Below, piece by piece: positions 1 to 7,521 of a stretch of 64,000 nucleotides of DNA. This stretch comes from Hoylesella enoeca JCM 12259. GTDB lineage: Bacteria > Bacteroidota > Bacteroidia > Bacteroidales > Bacteroidaceae. Position 1 is the first letter of the stretch; each line of letters begins with the position of its first letter. Under the pieces are notes generated by a model. The model was not told the DNA's origin and ran no database searches. It saw only the letters and a list, made by a program, of their open reading frames with translations. A program made the translations under genes and the position numbers. The stretch lies in the NCBI RefSeq assembly GCF_000613405.1, contig NZ_BAIX01000005.1:62001-126000 (forward strand), in the 5' to 3' direction.

Positions 1-1
1 C

Positions 2-682
2 GAGCTCATTCGACGTACTCTGGGCGGTGAAACTGAGGCCTTTGCATTGACTTGTCCGCTTATCACTAAGGCCGATGGAAAGAAGTTTGGAAAGACAGAG
101 AGCGGCAATATCTGGCTTGATTCCAAACGCACAACGCCTTATGCGTTTTATCAATTCTGGTTAAACGTGAGCGATGAAGATGCCGAACGCTATATCAAAA
201 TATTCACAAGTCTGGATAAAGAGACTGTCGACGCTCTCGTAGAAGAACACAAACAAGATCCCGGTCGCCGTATCTTACAGCGCAGATTGGCCGAAGAAGT
301 CACACTGATGGTACATTCTCGTGAAGCGTTGGATACCGCCATAGAAGCCTCGAATATTCTTTTCGGCAAAGCAACGAAAGAGAGTTTGCTGCGATTGGAC
401 GAACAAACGCTGCTCGATGTGTTTGAAGGTGTGCCCCATTTCACGTTAGCCAAGACCGACCTGGGCTTACCGGCTGTCGAACTCCTTACCCGCGACGATG
501 TAAAAGTTTTCTCGAGCAAGGGCGAAATGCGTAAAATGGTACAGGGCGGAGGCGTTTCTCTCAACAAGGAAAGGCTGGAATCGTTCGACCGTCTCATCAC
601 TTCCGACGATTTGATCGATGGTAAATACCTGCTCGTTCAGCGCGGAAAGAAGAACTATAATCTGTTGATAGTAAACAAGTAA
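2..682 (+). CDS. tyrS: Tyrosyl-tRNA synthetase, C-terminal part (5' end outside window)
   Basis: This is the 3' portion of tyrosyl-tRNA synthetase, which charges tRNA-Tyr with tyrosine in the cytoplasm. The reading frame is open from base 2 ([20 protein letters not shown]), so the gene begins before the window; the TTG at 47 is internal. The KMSKS-type ATP-binding loop appears as KFGKT shortly after [11 protein letters not shown]. The C-terminus carries an S4-like RNA-binding segment ([18 protein letters not shown] through [14 protein letters not shown]). The gene ends at TAA 680-682 and is followed by an inverted repeat that looks like a terminator. Identity is firm from the [13 protein letters not shown] block. 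Confidence 0.95.
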   Translation, partial: ELIRRTLGGETEAFALTCPLITKADGKKFGKTESGNIWLDSKRTTPYAFYQFWLNVSDEDAERYIKIFTSLDKETVDALVEEHKQDPGRRILQRRLAEEVTLMVHSREALDTAIEASNILFGKATKESLLRLDEQTLLDVFEGVPHFTLAKTDLGLPAVELLTRDDVKVFSSKGEMRKMVQGGGVSLNKERLESFDRLITSDDLIDGKYLLVQRGKKNYNLLIVNK

Positions 683-687
683 ACGGA

Positions 688-760
688 TAAACAAGTGGGC
701 GAGTGATAACAGTCGCAATTGCCAGTGGCTCTTCTTGCCCACTTGTTTACTCGTTTTTTT
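688..760 (+). terminator. Terminator-like inverted repeat after tyrS
   Basis: A 13-bp perfect inverted repeat (688-700 with 737-749; core AAACAAGTGGGC / GCCCACTTGTTT) is followed by a run of seven T (754-760). The 36-nt loop is long for an intrinsic terminator. The same long-loop layout recurs at 50800-50865. Confidence 0.6.
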
Positions 761-848
761 CATTCTGTACTTTCCAAATCGAAGTGCCACAAGCGGTTCA
801 TTTATTGGTCGATTGCGAGTTAAGTGATAAATATTATTCACGCTTTTC

Positions 849-879
849 TTTGGTGTTTAAAAATATTTACTTACCTTTG
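849..879 (+). promoter_or_regulatory. Promoter of fimbrillin locus A
   Basis: TTTG at 849-852 and TACCTTTG at 872-879 are separated by 19 bp, a full match to the Bacteroidetes -33/-7 promoter. Transcription would begin about 885-890, giving a 5' leader of about 325 nt before the small-peptide gene at 1213. Confidence 0.65.
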
Positions 880-970
880 CCACCGTTAATTCAGAATTGA
901 CGATTCAGATATGACAATAAAAGCAAATATAAACAGCAGTAGCGCGATGCAAAAGAGCTTCGTTTCTCTT

Positions 971-1162
971 GCATCTTTTAACGCTTTATATTTGCATATC
1001 TCGGAAAAAGTCTTAACACACACACACACACACACATCGCACCTGGCGTAGCGTCATTTTAAGTCTTCGCTTACGCGCGCGCGTAAGGAGGCGGCTAAAC
1101 ATCTATAAACAAAGGGCTTCTCTGAGTTCCCTTTGTTCTTCTTTTTATGCCTTTTTTCCAAC
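971..1162 (+). promoter_or_regulatory. Conserved fimbrillin leader, copy A
   Basis: About 190 bp of leader shared with the minus-strand segment 44073-44278. The first 120 bp align almost base for base: GCATCTTTTAACG, TTTATATTTG, AAAAAGTCTTAACA, a CA repeat (ten units, 1017-1036), CATCGCACCTGGCGTA, ATTTTAAGTCTTCGC, and a perfect 18-bp palindrome centred on CGCGCGCGCG (1070-1087). A hairpin follows (AACAAAGGG 1108-1116 with CCCTTTGTT 1129-1137) and then a T-rich run. Upstream of the shared block, GCAAATATAAA (923-933) is an exact inverted copy of TTTATATTTGC (985-995), which could close a large stem. What it senses, if anything, is not visible. Confidence 0.7.
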
Positions 1163-1212
1163 CGGACAAAAAGCAAAAAATAAGACAAATTATTCATCAA
1201 AACAGAAAAATT

Positions 1213-1404
1213 ATGAAGAAGAATCAGCTAAAAAGTGAACGCTACTTTACACCTCAGTGCGAAGTAATTGTGTTAGCCAACGAGCAGGCCCTACTGGCCG
1301 GCAGTCCGCGTGTACGTCCCGGCGGTGGAGGATCGGGCAATGTAACGATTAACCCTTTGGATCCAGACGATGGCGGTGATGACGACGACATCGAAGCACC
1401 GTAA
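1213..1404 (+). CDS. Small peptide (63 aa) preceding fimbrillin A
   Basis: A short protein of 63 residues starting MKKNQLKSERYF. It has a hydrophobic stretch CEVIVLANEQALLAGSP and then a Gly/Asp-rich acidic tail (PGGGGSG, DPDDGGDDDD). There is no lipobox or clear signal peptide. The second fimbrillin locus has a counterpart at 43843-44019 with the same layout (CAIIELATETFICGSP, then an acidic tail), so it is a genuine family and not a chance frame. An in-frame upstream ATG at 1147 would add 22 residues; the matching upstream ATG also exists at locus B, but that part may be conserved as leader DNA. I chose 1213 because the residues from there on resemble the partner protein. Small LLAGSP-type proteins like this are, to my knowledge, common and uncharacterised in Bacteroidales. 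Confidence 0.65.
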   Translation: MKKNQLKSERYFTPQCEVIVLANEQALLAGSPRVRPGGGGSGNVTINPLDPDDGGDDDDIEAP

Positions 1405-1483
1405 AGGATGAAAACAAAGTCAGGCGAAAGCAATTGAGAAAAAAACTTAGATGCAAGTCAATGGAAAATTAAAACAATAATGT

Positions 1484-4229
1484 ATGAAAAAGAAATCGTA
1501 TTTATTCAATAACACACTTGCCGCCGCGCTGTTCGTAGCCGTGGCGCTAACCGTGGATTCGTGTGCCGACAACGACCTTGACAATCGCAACGGCGAAGGC
1601 AACAAAAGCGCCGCCGTGAGCTTTGACGTCAAAGACGTACAAGAGGCCGTGCTAGCTGACCAAGCCTCGAATGCAACTGGAAGTCGCGCTGGTGAAGCCG
1701 CCTCTTTTAATAACCAGTTGTGCGAACTCGGTCTGACGCAGGCCGACTTTGAACCACAGATACTCGAAGCCCAAACGCCCGCCGGTATGGAGGCCTGCCT
1801 AGTAGAAACCACGATTCCGGGCATCAACCCCGTGCAACACGATCCGCAGACCCGTGCTACGGTTACGAAAACGCTTGCGGCCGATTTCAGCACACTGGCT
1901 ACCGTGCAACCTCGCCGACAGCTGTATCGTCGACACCCGACTGGTTCTACAACGCCCGCACAAAGAGCAACGGCGAGCTGTATGACAAACTCTATTGGAA
2001 CTGGGACAGCAACCACTTCGGTCGCTTCTACGCTGTTTTTCCAGAAGTGAAAACCGCGTATAGCAAGATCAAACTCTCGCCAAACACACACGGCGGCAAT
2101 CCCTACGTCGAATTCGAAGCCGACCCTGATGTAGCCAACCAAAAAGATCTAATGACGGCTTGCTCGGGCGTGGTAGAGTACCAAACGCGGGGCGTGGCAC
2201 CGAATACCAGCCTGGCCTTCCGCCATGCCTTGACTGCGGTACATTTCACCGTAGGTCAAAACCTCTGGGCTGGCCAAATTACGAAGATCAAAATCAGCGG
2301 TGCTATCAGTAAAGGAACATACACGTTGAACAGTGATCCAACTCAACCCGGCACCTGGGCTCCGGGTAGCACCACTGGCACGTTTACGCTCGACGGCATT
2401 AACATCAATACCGCTACCAATCCCGGTTCGTAATTACCGACGACAATGGCAACTACACGTTCTTTATGATTCCGCAGCAAGTGACCGGCAAGAACATCTA
2501 TGTCGATATCTACTTTCAAGATGGCAAGACGATCCACGTGTTGCTGAAAGGCGCCTGGAAGGCCGGCACTACGAAGACCTACACCTTGAGCAACAAACAG
2601 AGTAACTGGGATTACAAAATCGAGGCCACCGATCCAGCTGCCATTGCCTACGATCAGTCTCAGAGTACTGCCTACACCATTCGTAGTTATCGCCAAGCTG
2701 GCAGTGTGCAGATCCCCGTTGCATGGAAAGTAATAGGCTATGATAATAACGGCGACGGCGTTTTCAACATGAGTGAAAAACCTACATGGCTAACCTCATT
2801 AAGCCTGACCGAAGGCCATGGAGGTACGGCAGCCGAAACAGGTACGGCAACGGTATCGACGGCACAACTGATCGATAAACTTAAGATTCGGCAAAATACG
2901 CTGAAAGCAGCCTCACCTAAAGGTAGCGCCGCAACGCCTTATAATCTGTCGAATGCAAATGGCGGAGCAACAGTGGAGAATACAGCAAATAGCTATGTGA
3001 TTTCTGCGCCAGGTTACTACCGTATTCCACTGGTGTATGGCAATGCAATCAAAGGAGGTGCAACCAATAGTAGTGCTTACCAAACGACACAAACTGGTAG
3101 CCGTATCTTACAACATTTCAAAGACCATGCGGATCAGAATATCACGAATCCTTGGATTACACAAACGAATGGTGGTGCCAATGTGCCTAACGGGGCAAAG
3201 ATCGTGTGGGCTGACGAGAGTGGAATGGTAACGAATCTATCCATAGTAGGTAGTGGAACGAACGCTTTCCTACAATTCGAGGTTCCCGCTTCGGCAATTA
3301 AAACAGGAAATGTAGTGATAGCTGCAACCAAAAATGGAACTGTAGTTTGGAGTTGGCATCTCTGGTTCACTGAAGCAGATGTGCTTAACACTATTGCTTG
3401 TACCAACTTCCAAAATGTTGTTTATAATTTCACCAAAGAAGCACTCGGTTGGAAATACACAACTTGGAAAGTTACAACTTACGATCAACCGCGCAGCGTG
3501 AAAGTAAAGGTAGAGCAAACACAGGCCAATAATGGAACGAAACAGGAGGCCGTCATAACCATTACACAGAACCCGGGTGCTGTCAGGGAAGGATATACCA
3601 CGCTCTATCAATGGGGCCGTAAAGACGCTCTGGCAGGAACAGATGACATTAAGGAGGGGAGCTATTCTTTTGACCCGATTACGGGAATGAGCGGTCGCTC
3701 CTTAGGATATGCTATTCAACATCCCGAAAACATGTTTAACTTATGTAGAATTGGTAGTTATATTGATGGTTATTATAACTGGTGTGTCCCCAACTACGAT
3801 AATCTCTGGTCGGCAAACAATACAGTCCGAGGAACAGTCGATGCTCCCGTGGTCAAGACCATCTATGATCCTTGCCCCGTAGGCTTCCATACACCCGCGT
3901 CGAATGCCTTTACTGGTTTCTCCAAAACGGGTGTCCAAACAGCAATTCAGTCAGAGATCAATGCCGCAGGTAGCTGGAATTTCGGTTATGACTTTTACAA
4001 CAAGCTAACTTCTCCCGATGCTACTATTTACTTTCCAGCTTCGGGAAATCGGAATCCATCCTACAATGGCGACAGAACCGCAGTAAATACCTGCGCCTAT
4101 TCCTGGACGGCTGTTCCATATGATTCGAACAACGGTTATACCTTTTCAAGCTGGACAACCACGAATCTAAATCCGGCATATATTTATTGGCGTTCGTTAG
4201 CTTGCCCGATCCGCCCTGCAGCAGAATAA
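1484..4229 (+). CDS. Fimbrillin-like lipoprotein A, two frameshifts
   Basis: One gene of about 915 codons read in three frames. The N-terminus is a signal sequence with a possible lipobox cysteine at residue 27 (TVDSC). The middle resembles the fimbrillin family (FYAVFPEVKTAYSKIKLSPN, SLAFRHALTAVHFTVG, GTYTLN). The last 150 residues (YDPCPVGFHTP ... YSWTAVP ... ACPIRPAAE) resemble the C-terminal domain of Fibrobacter major paralogous proteins. The frames join if one base is restored near 1894-1900 (CTGGCTA, giving STLGYRATSP) and one near 2424-2431 (GGTTCG, giving NPGFVITDD). Both are one-base losses in short G or T runs, as in seven other genes here, so sequencing error is likelier than decay. 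It lies 79 bp after the small-peptide gene and is probably co-transcribed with it. Probable role: surface or fimbrial structural protein; partner unknown. Confidence 0.75.
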
Positions 4230-4423
4230 GTAAGCGCAGTCCGTGCAACAGGTTGAACGGGCTAGCGAGCGCCGCGGGATAAAAGCAAACAGCTTGCACG
4301 AGGCAGCGGATGCAGCAGAATAAAAACAAGCAGCTTGCATGGGGCAGCCGAAGCGGCGGGATGAAAACAAACGGCTTGTACGGGCTAGCGAGTGCGGCAG
4401 GATGAAAACATGCAGTTTGCACG
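4219..4423. repeat. 41-bp tandem repeat, four units plus a degenerate one
   Basis: Four consecutive units of exactly 41 bp occupy 4260-4300, 4301-4341, 4342-4382 and 4383-4423, each with GGGAT/GAATAAAAAC in the middle and CAGCTTGCACG-like ends. A looser partial unit overlaps the last codons and stop of the fimbrillin-like gene: TGCAGCAGAATAA at 4217-4229 recurs inside unit 2. No protein is encoded on the plus strand. Confidence 0.75.
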
Positions 4424-4472
4424 GAGTTTCCCGAGAAGGCAGCAATATTTTTTAATTTAAAATATTACGTTT

Positions 4473-5420
4473 ATGGATACGTTACCGAAAATTGTGAGAG
4501 TGGGCCGATCGCTCGGATCGATGTTTAGCAACGCGCGACATGCGCAGTATCACCGCGAATTGTACGGGCTGGTGGCAGCCGTTCCACAGGCGAAACTGCA
4601 CCTTGATGCCAGTGTGATGAGGATTTGGAAAGCATCAATCGACCTCGAAATCAAGATCACGGAAGAAGCCGCCGCGTCACTGAACACCAAGCAGATGGAA
4701 AAACTGGACAATGAACGCGACGACCTGCTGACGAATATCTTCGGCGTGGTGCGCAGTCAGAAGAAATCGCCCGTGGAGCTGGTTCGCAAGGCAGCCGAAA
4801 AGCTCGACTTGGTGTTCCGACCCTATGCGGGCATCCAGAAACAAGCCTACGACGAGGAATCGCTTCGCATAGCCGGGATGCTCGACGACATCACGAAGTG
4901 CACTGACAAGGTTACGGTGCTGGGCCTCGCGCCCGTGTTCGCGCGCCTCAAAGCAATCGAAACGGAGTATGCCAAACTGCAAACCGAGCGCCGGGCCGCT
5001 GCCTCGGTCAACAAGCTGCCGCAGGCGCGCGAGGTTCGTCCGCACACCGACGAAGCGTTCGAAGTGGTTTGCCAGCATATCCAGGCTAGCTACCTGTTTA
5101 CGAACGTTGCCACCGACCGCACCTTGATTGAGAACCTGGTTGCGCAGATGAATCGTGCCGCCGCCGACTTTACCGGCACGCACAAACAGAGCGCGGCGCA
5201 GAAAAAATCGGCGGCCGATAAGAAGAAAGTCGAAGAGCTGCTGCCCGCTTTCGAAGCCTCCGAGGGATTCGCTCCCGGCACGCTGAAGCTGACCGGCAAA
5301 ACGGCTAAAGGCGAGGGCAACGTCAAGCTCTACGAACTCGTTTCCTTGAGCGGCAACACCCTTTGGGTGAAAATCGATGGCGACAAGCTTGTGAAAGTCG
5401 AGGCGCCTAAGGAAAGGTGA
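4473..5420 (+). CDS. DUF6261-like protein
   Basis: A 315-residue soluble protein with no signal peptide or membrane segment. It is largely helical and Ala/Lys-rich, with a probable coiled stretch around TGTHKQSAAQKKSAADKKKVEELLPAFEASEG, and ends in a short beta-rich tail (LYELVSLSGNTLWVKIDGDKLVKVE). The overall pattern matches the uncharacterised Bacteroidales family I know as DUF6261; this is recognition by pattern and was not searched. It stands alone, 50 bp after the 41-bp repeat, and is followed by a strong hairpin at 5461-5492. No function can be assigned. Confidence 0.7.
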   Translation: MDTLPKIVRVGRSLGSMFSNARHAQYHRELYGLVAAVPQAKLHLDASVMRIWKASIDLEIKITEEAAASLNTKQMEKLDNERDDLLTNIFGVVRSQKKSPVELVRKAAEKLDLVFRPYAGIQKQAYDEESLRIAGMLDDITKCTDKVTVLGLAPVFARLKAIETEYAKLQTERRAAASVNKLPQAREVRPHTDEAFEVVCQHIQASYLFTNVATDRTLIENLVAQMNRAAADFTGTHKQSAAQKKSAADKKKVEELLPAFEASEGFAPGTLKLTGKTAKGEGNVKLYELVSLSGNTLWVKIDGDKLVKVEAPKER

Positions 5421-5460
5421 AAGGGCGAAGACGTCAACGAGGCACTTCGCAAGATTAAAG

Positions 5461-5492
5461 GCGGCGAGCAACTCCCATGAGTAGCTCGCCGC
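5461..5492 (+). terminator. Hairpin after the DUF6261-like gene
   Basis: GCGGCGAGC(A)ACTC at 5461-5474 pairs with GAGT(A)GCTCGCCGC at 5479-5492: 13 pairs, one mismatch, loop CCAT. There is no strong T-run. A closely similar stem (CGGCGAGCTACTCT) follows gyrB. Confidence 0.6.
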
Positions 5493-5547
5493 TCACTTAC
5501 TTGTTAACTCACCAACTTATTCCCTTGTCAACTTTTTCCTAAAAACA

Positions 5548-5579
5548 TTTGGTGGTGGCCCGAAAAACCATTACCTTTG
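5548..5579 (+). promoter_or_regulatory. Promoter of tRNA-Gln
   Basis: TTTG 5548-5551, 20-bp spacer, TACCTTTG 5572-5579, ending 11 bp before the tRNA. Confidence 0.7.
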
Positions 5580-5590
5580 CACCCAATTGA

Positions 5591-5661
5591 TGTCCTATGG
5601 TGTAATGGTAGCACAACAGGTTTTGGTTCTGTTTGTAGTGGTTCGAATCCGCTTAGGACAA
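5591..5661 (+). tRNA. tRNA-Gln (anticodon TTG)
   Basis: A full cloverleaf can be drawn. The acceptor TGTCCTA (5591-5597) pairs with TAGGACA (5654-5660). The D-arm contains TAATGGTAGC. The anticodon stem ACAGG/TCTGT holds loop TTTTGGT with anticodon TTG (reads CAA). The T-arm loop is TTCGAAT. The discriminator is A5661 and CCA is not encoded. Confidence 0.95.
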
Positions 5662-5668
5662 CAAATGA

Positions 5669-5711
5669 GGAGAAATGGTCTCACAATGACCGTTTCTCCT
5701 TTTTGTTTTTA
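5669..5711 (+). terminator. Terminator of tRNA-Gln
   Basis: GGAGAAATGGTC (5669-5680) pairs with GACCGTTTCTCC (5688-5699) as a 12-bp stem with one G-T pair and a 7-nt loop, followed by TTTTTGTTTTT. The 360-bp gap up to 6034 otherwise holds the 22-bp repeat array and the next promoter. Confidence 0.9.
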
Positions 5712-5838
5712 ATTGTTTTCGATCATCCTCAAACGGTTGTTCATGATTGGAGAAATCGCTTGGGAAAATTTCGTTTCAATTGGATTGAAAAACAAGTCAT
5801 GCCGATACGATTTTATCTTTGCATGTCATTGAGGATCA

Positions 5839-5926
5839 ACGAGATGTTAGTTGGCTTGCAATAAAGCGTTAATGGCAAGCCAACTAATGGTTAGTTAGCG
5901 TGCGAAAAAGCGTTAGTTGGGATTTT
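5839..5926. repeat. 22-bp phased palindrome array 1
   Basis: Four units at a 22-bp step (5839, 5861, 5883, 5905), recognisable by GTTAGTTG / GTTAATGG / GGTTAGTTAGC / GTTAGTTGG. TTAGTTGGCTTGC (5847-5859) also pairs perfectly with GCAAGCCAACTAA (5875-5887). Confidence 0.75.
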
Positions 5927-5940
5927 ATCAAGCGCAAATG

Positions 5941-5972
5941 CTTGGGACTTTCAGCTTTATTGTCTATCTTTG
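5941..5972 (+). promoter_or_regulatory. Promoter of the DUF1893 gene
   Basis: CTTG 5941-5944, 20-bp spacer, TATCTTTG 5965-5972; the start codon is about 60 bp downstream. Confidence 0.55.
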
Positions 5973-6033
5973 CGAAGTGAGAACAAGTTGAAAACTCACT
6001 TGTTGCAAACGGCTATTAACGGAGGAATAGACT

Positions 6034-6381
6034 ATGATGGACGAACTGAAAGACAAGCTGCACAGTGAACAGTGCTCGCTGGTGGTGCTGCACGAGGGAA
6101 ACATTCGTACTTTCGACGGGCGCGGCGTACGCACACTCTATGATCTGATGACCAACGAACCCGAAGTGTTTCTTGGTGCCAAATTGGCCGATAAAGCTGT
6201 GGGACGCACGGCAGCAAGAATGATGGTTGAGGGCGGTGTATGTGAAGTGTATGCCGATGTGATCAGCGAACAGGCCTTTTCTACGCTCGAAGATGCCGGC
6301 ATCAAAGTGACTTACAATAGTAAAGTCAATCACCAGGACTTTCTGAATATATGGAAACGGTTGGGTGAAATTACCGATTGA
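6034..6381 (+). CDS. DUF1893 domain protein
   Basis: A 115-residue soluble protein that matches the DUF1893 pattern closely: SLVVLHEGNIRTFDGRGVRTLYDL, then ADKAVGRTAARMMVEGGVCEVYADVISE, then AGIKVTYNSKV. The family is structurally related to nucleoside-deaminase-like folds, but its biochemical role is not established as far as I know. The gene has its own promoter and no close neighbour on the same strand. AGGAGG-like sequence (GGAGGAATAG) lies just before the ATG at 6034. Confidence 0.85.
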   Translation: MMDELKDKLHSEQCSLVVLHEGNIRTFDGRGVRTLYDLMTNEPEVFLGAKLADKAVGRTAARMMVEGGVCEVYADVISEQAFSTLEDAGIKVTYNSKVNHQDFLNIWKRLGEITD

Positions 6382-6530
6382 TTCGTCTCTTTGGCTGCAA
6401 TTTTATAGGTGAAATGGGATATTCATTTCTGAATTGATTGATTGCGTGTCTACAAAAAATGCATGAATAGATGCAATATTTCCGATTTTGTGGATTTAAG
6501 AAGTAGACAAACAACAAAAGATATCAGTAT

Positions 6531-7268
6531 ATGAAAAAAACATTTTTAGCCTTTTGCGGCATCTGCTTAGTGCTGTGCAGCGTGAGTTTTACGTCGTGTC
6601 TCAACGAAGACAACAATGATCGTTCCAATTTTCCGAATGCTATCGTAACGGTGAAACCGGCCACTGCCAAAACATCTTTTTATTTGCAATTAGACGATTC
6701 GACCGTGTTGAGACCGGTCAATATGACTAAATCGCCTTACGGTGATAAAGAGGTGAGAGCCTTTGTGAACTTCAGTGTAACCGAAGCCGGGCATAGCAAG
6801 CGTGATTATCCAGTGCAGGTGAATTGGATCGACAGTATTCTGACCAAACAAACGGCACCGAATTTGGGTGATAAAAATGCTGAAACCTATGGCAAAGATC
6901 CTGTAGAAATCATCAAAAATTGGGTTACGATCGCCGAAGATGGATATTTGACATTGCGCTTCCGCACGTATTGGAGTGGTCGGGTAAGCCATAAAGTGAA
7001 TCTCGTTGCAGGTTCGAATCCCAAGGATCCGTATGAAGTGGTGTTTTATCATCATGCCAACGGCGACATTCAAGGCCGTGTCGAGGATGGTGTTGTAGCG
7101 TTCAGACTGTCCTCGTTACCTGATACCCAGGGTAAGACTGTCAAACTCAAATTAAGATGGATGTCGTATAGCGGAGAGAAGACGGCCACATTCGATTATT
7201 GCACCCGTAAATCAAGCAATAACAACCGGCGGATTTCGGAGGGCTCATTTGTCAAAACCTTAGAATAA
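6531..7268 (+). CDS. NigD-like lipoprotein
   Basis: A 245-residue secreted lipoprotein with an N-terminal hydrophobic segment ending in FTSC (Cys23 as the lipidation site). The body resembles the NigD-like family, uncharacterised Bacteroidales surface or periplasmic lipoproteins: IVTVKP, FYLQLDDSTVLRPVN, ...VNWIDSILTK, then a second domain starting DGYLTLRFRTYW. No enzymatic motif is visible. It stands alone between DUF1893 and the convergent M16 operon. Confidence 0.8.
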   Translation: MKKTFLAFCGICLVLCSVSFTSCLNEDNNDRSNFPNAIVTVKPATAKTSFYLQLDDSTVLRPVNMTKSPYGDKEVRAFVNFSVTEAGHSKRDYPVQVNWIDSILTKQTAPNLGDKNAETYGKDPVEIIKNWVTIAEDGYLTLRFRTYWSGRVSHKVNLVAGSNPKDPYEVVFYHHANGDIQGRVEDGVVAFRLSSLPDTQGKTVKLKLRWMSYSGEKTATFDYCTRKSSNNNRRISEGSFVKTLE

Positions 7269-7274
7269 AGTCAT

Positions 7275-7309
7275 AGCGCGATGTCTGTTGATTATACGGA
7301 CATCACGCT
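7275..7309 (+). terminator. Hairpin after the NigD-like gene
   Basis: AGCGCGATGTCTG (7275-7287) pairs with CGGACATCACGCT (7297-7309), allowing a wobble and a mismatch, loop of 9. The T-tract is weak. Confidence 0.45.
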
Positions 7310-7400
7310 TCATTTCATAGACAGATTATTTGTTAGTAGGCTTCACTGCGCCCGACTTCAATCCTCATTTGAGAATAAAGAATTGGTGTGGCATGTTCTG

Positions 7401-7488
7401 ACTTGCAGTGAATCGCCGCGCAATCAACCGTTAGTCTGCGTGTGATTAAGTGTTAGTTACACGCCGGTTAACGGTTAATCATGCGCCA
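7401..7488. repeat. 22-bp phased palindrome array 2
   Basis: Units at 7401, 7423, 7445 and 7467 (CAATCAACCGTTAGTCTGC, GATTAAGTGTTAGTTACACG, GGTTAACGGTTAATCATGCG). It lies in a convergent gap between the NigD-like and M16 genes. Confidence 0.75.
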
Positions 7489-7521
7489 AAATTCCAATCC
7501 GTAAATCTCAATTTCCCATTC

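Noticed and set aside
703..900. A 65-codon ORF between tyrS and the fimbrillin leader
   Set aside because: It covers the terminator and the promoter and resembles nothing.
1447..2142. A 231-codon frame antisense to fimbrillin A
   Set aside because: Low-complexity translation, no start signal, overlaps a gene recognised on the other strand.
2047..2433. Independent small genes inside fimbrillin A
   Set aside because: The three frames join into one protein by two single-base corrections; none of the parts has its own signal peptide or promoter.
5577..5864. A 95-codon ORF across tRNA-Gln
   Set aside because: It runs through the tRNA and its terminator.
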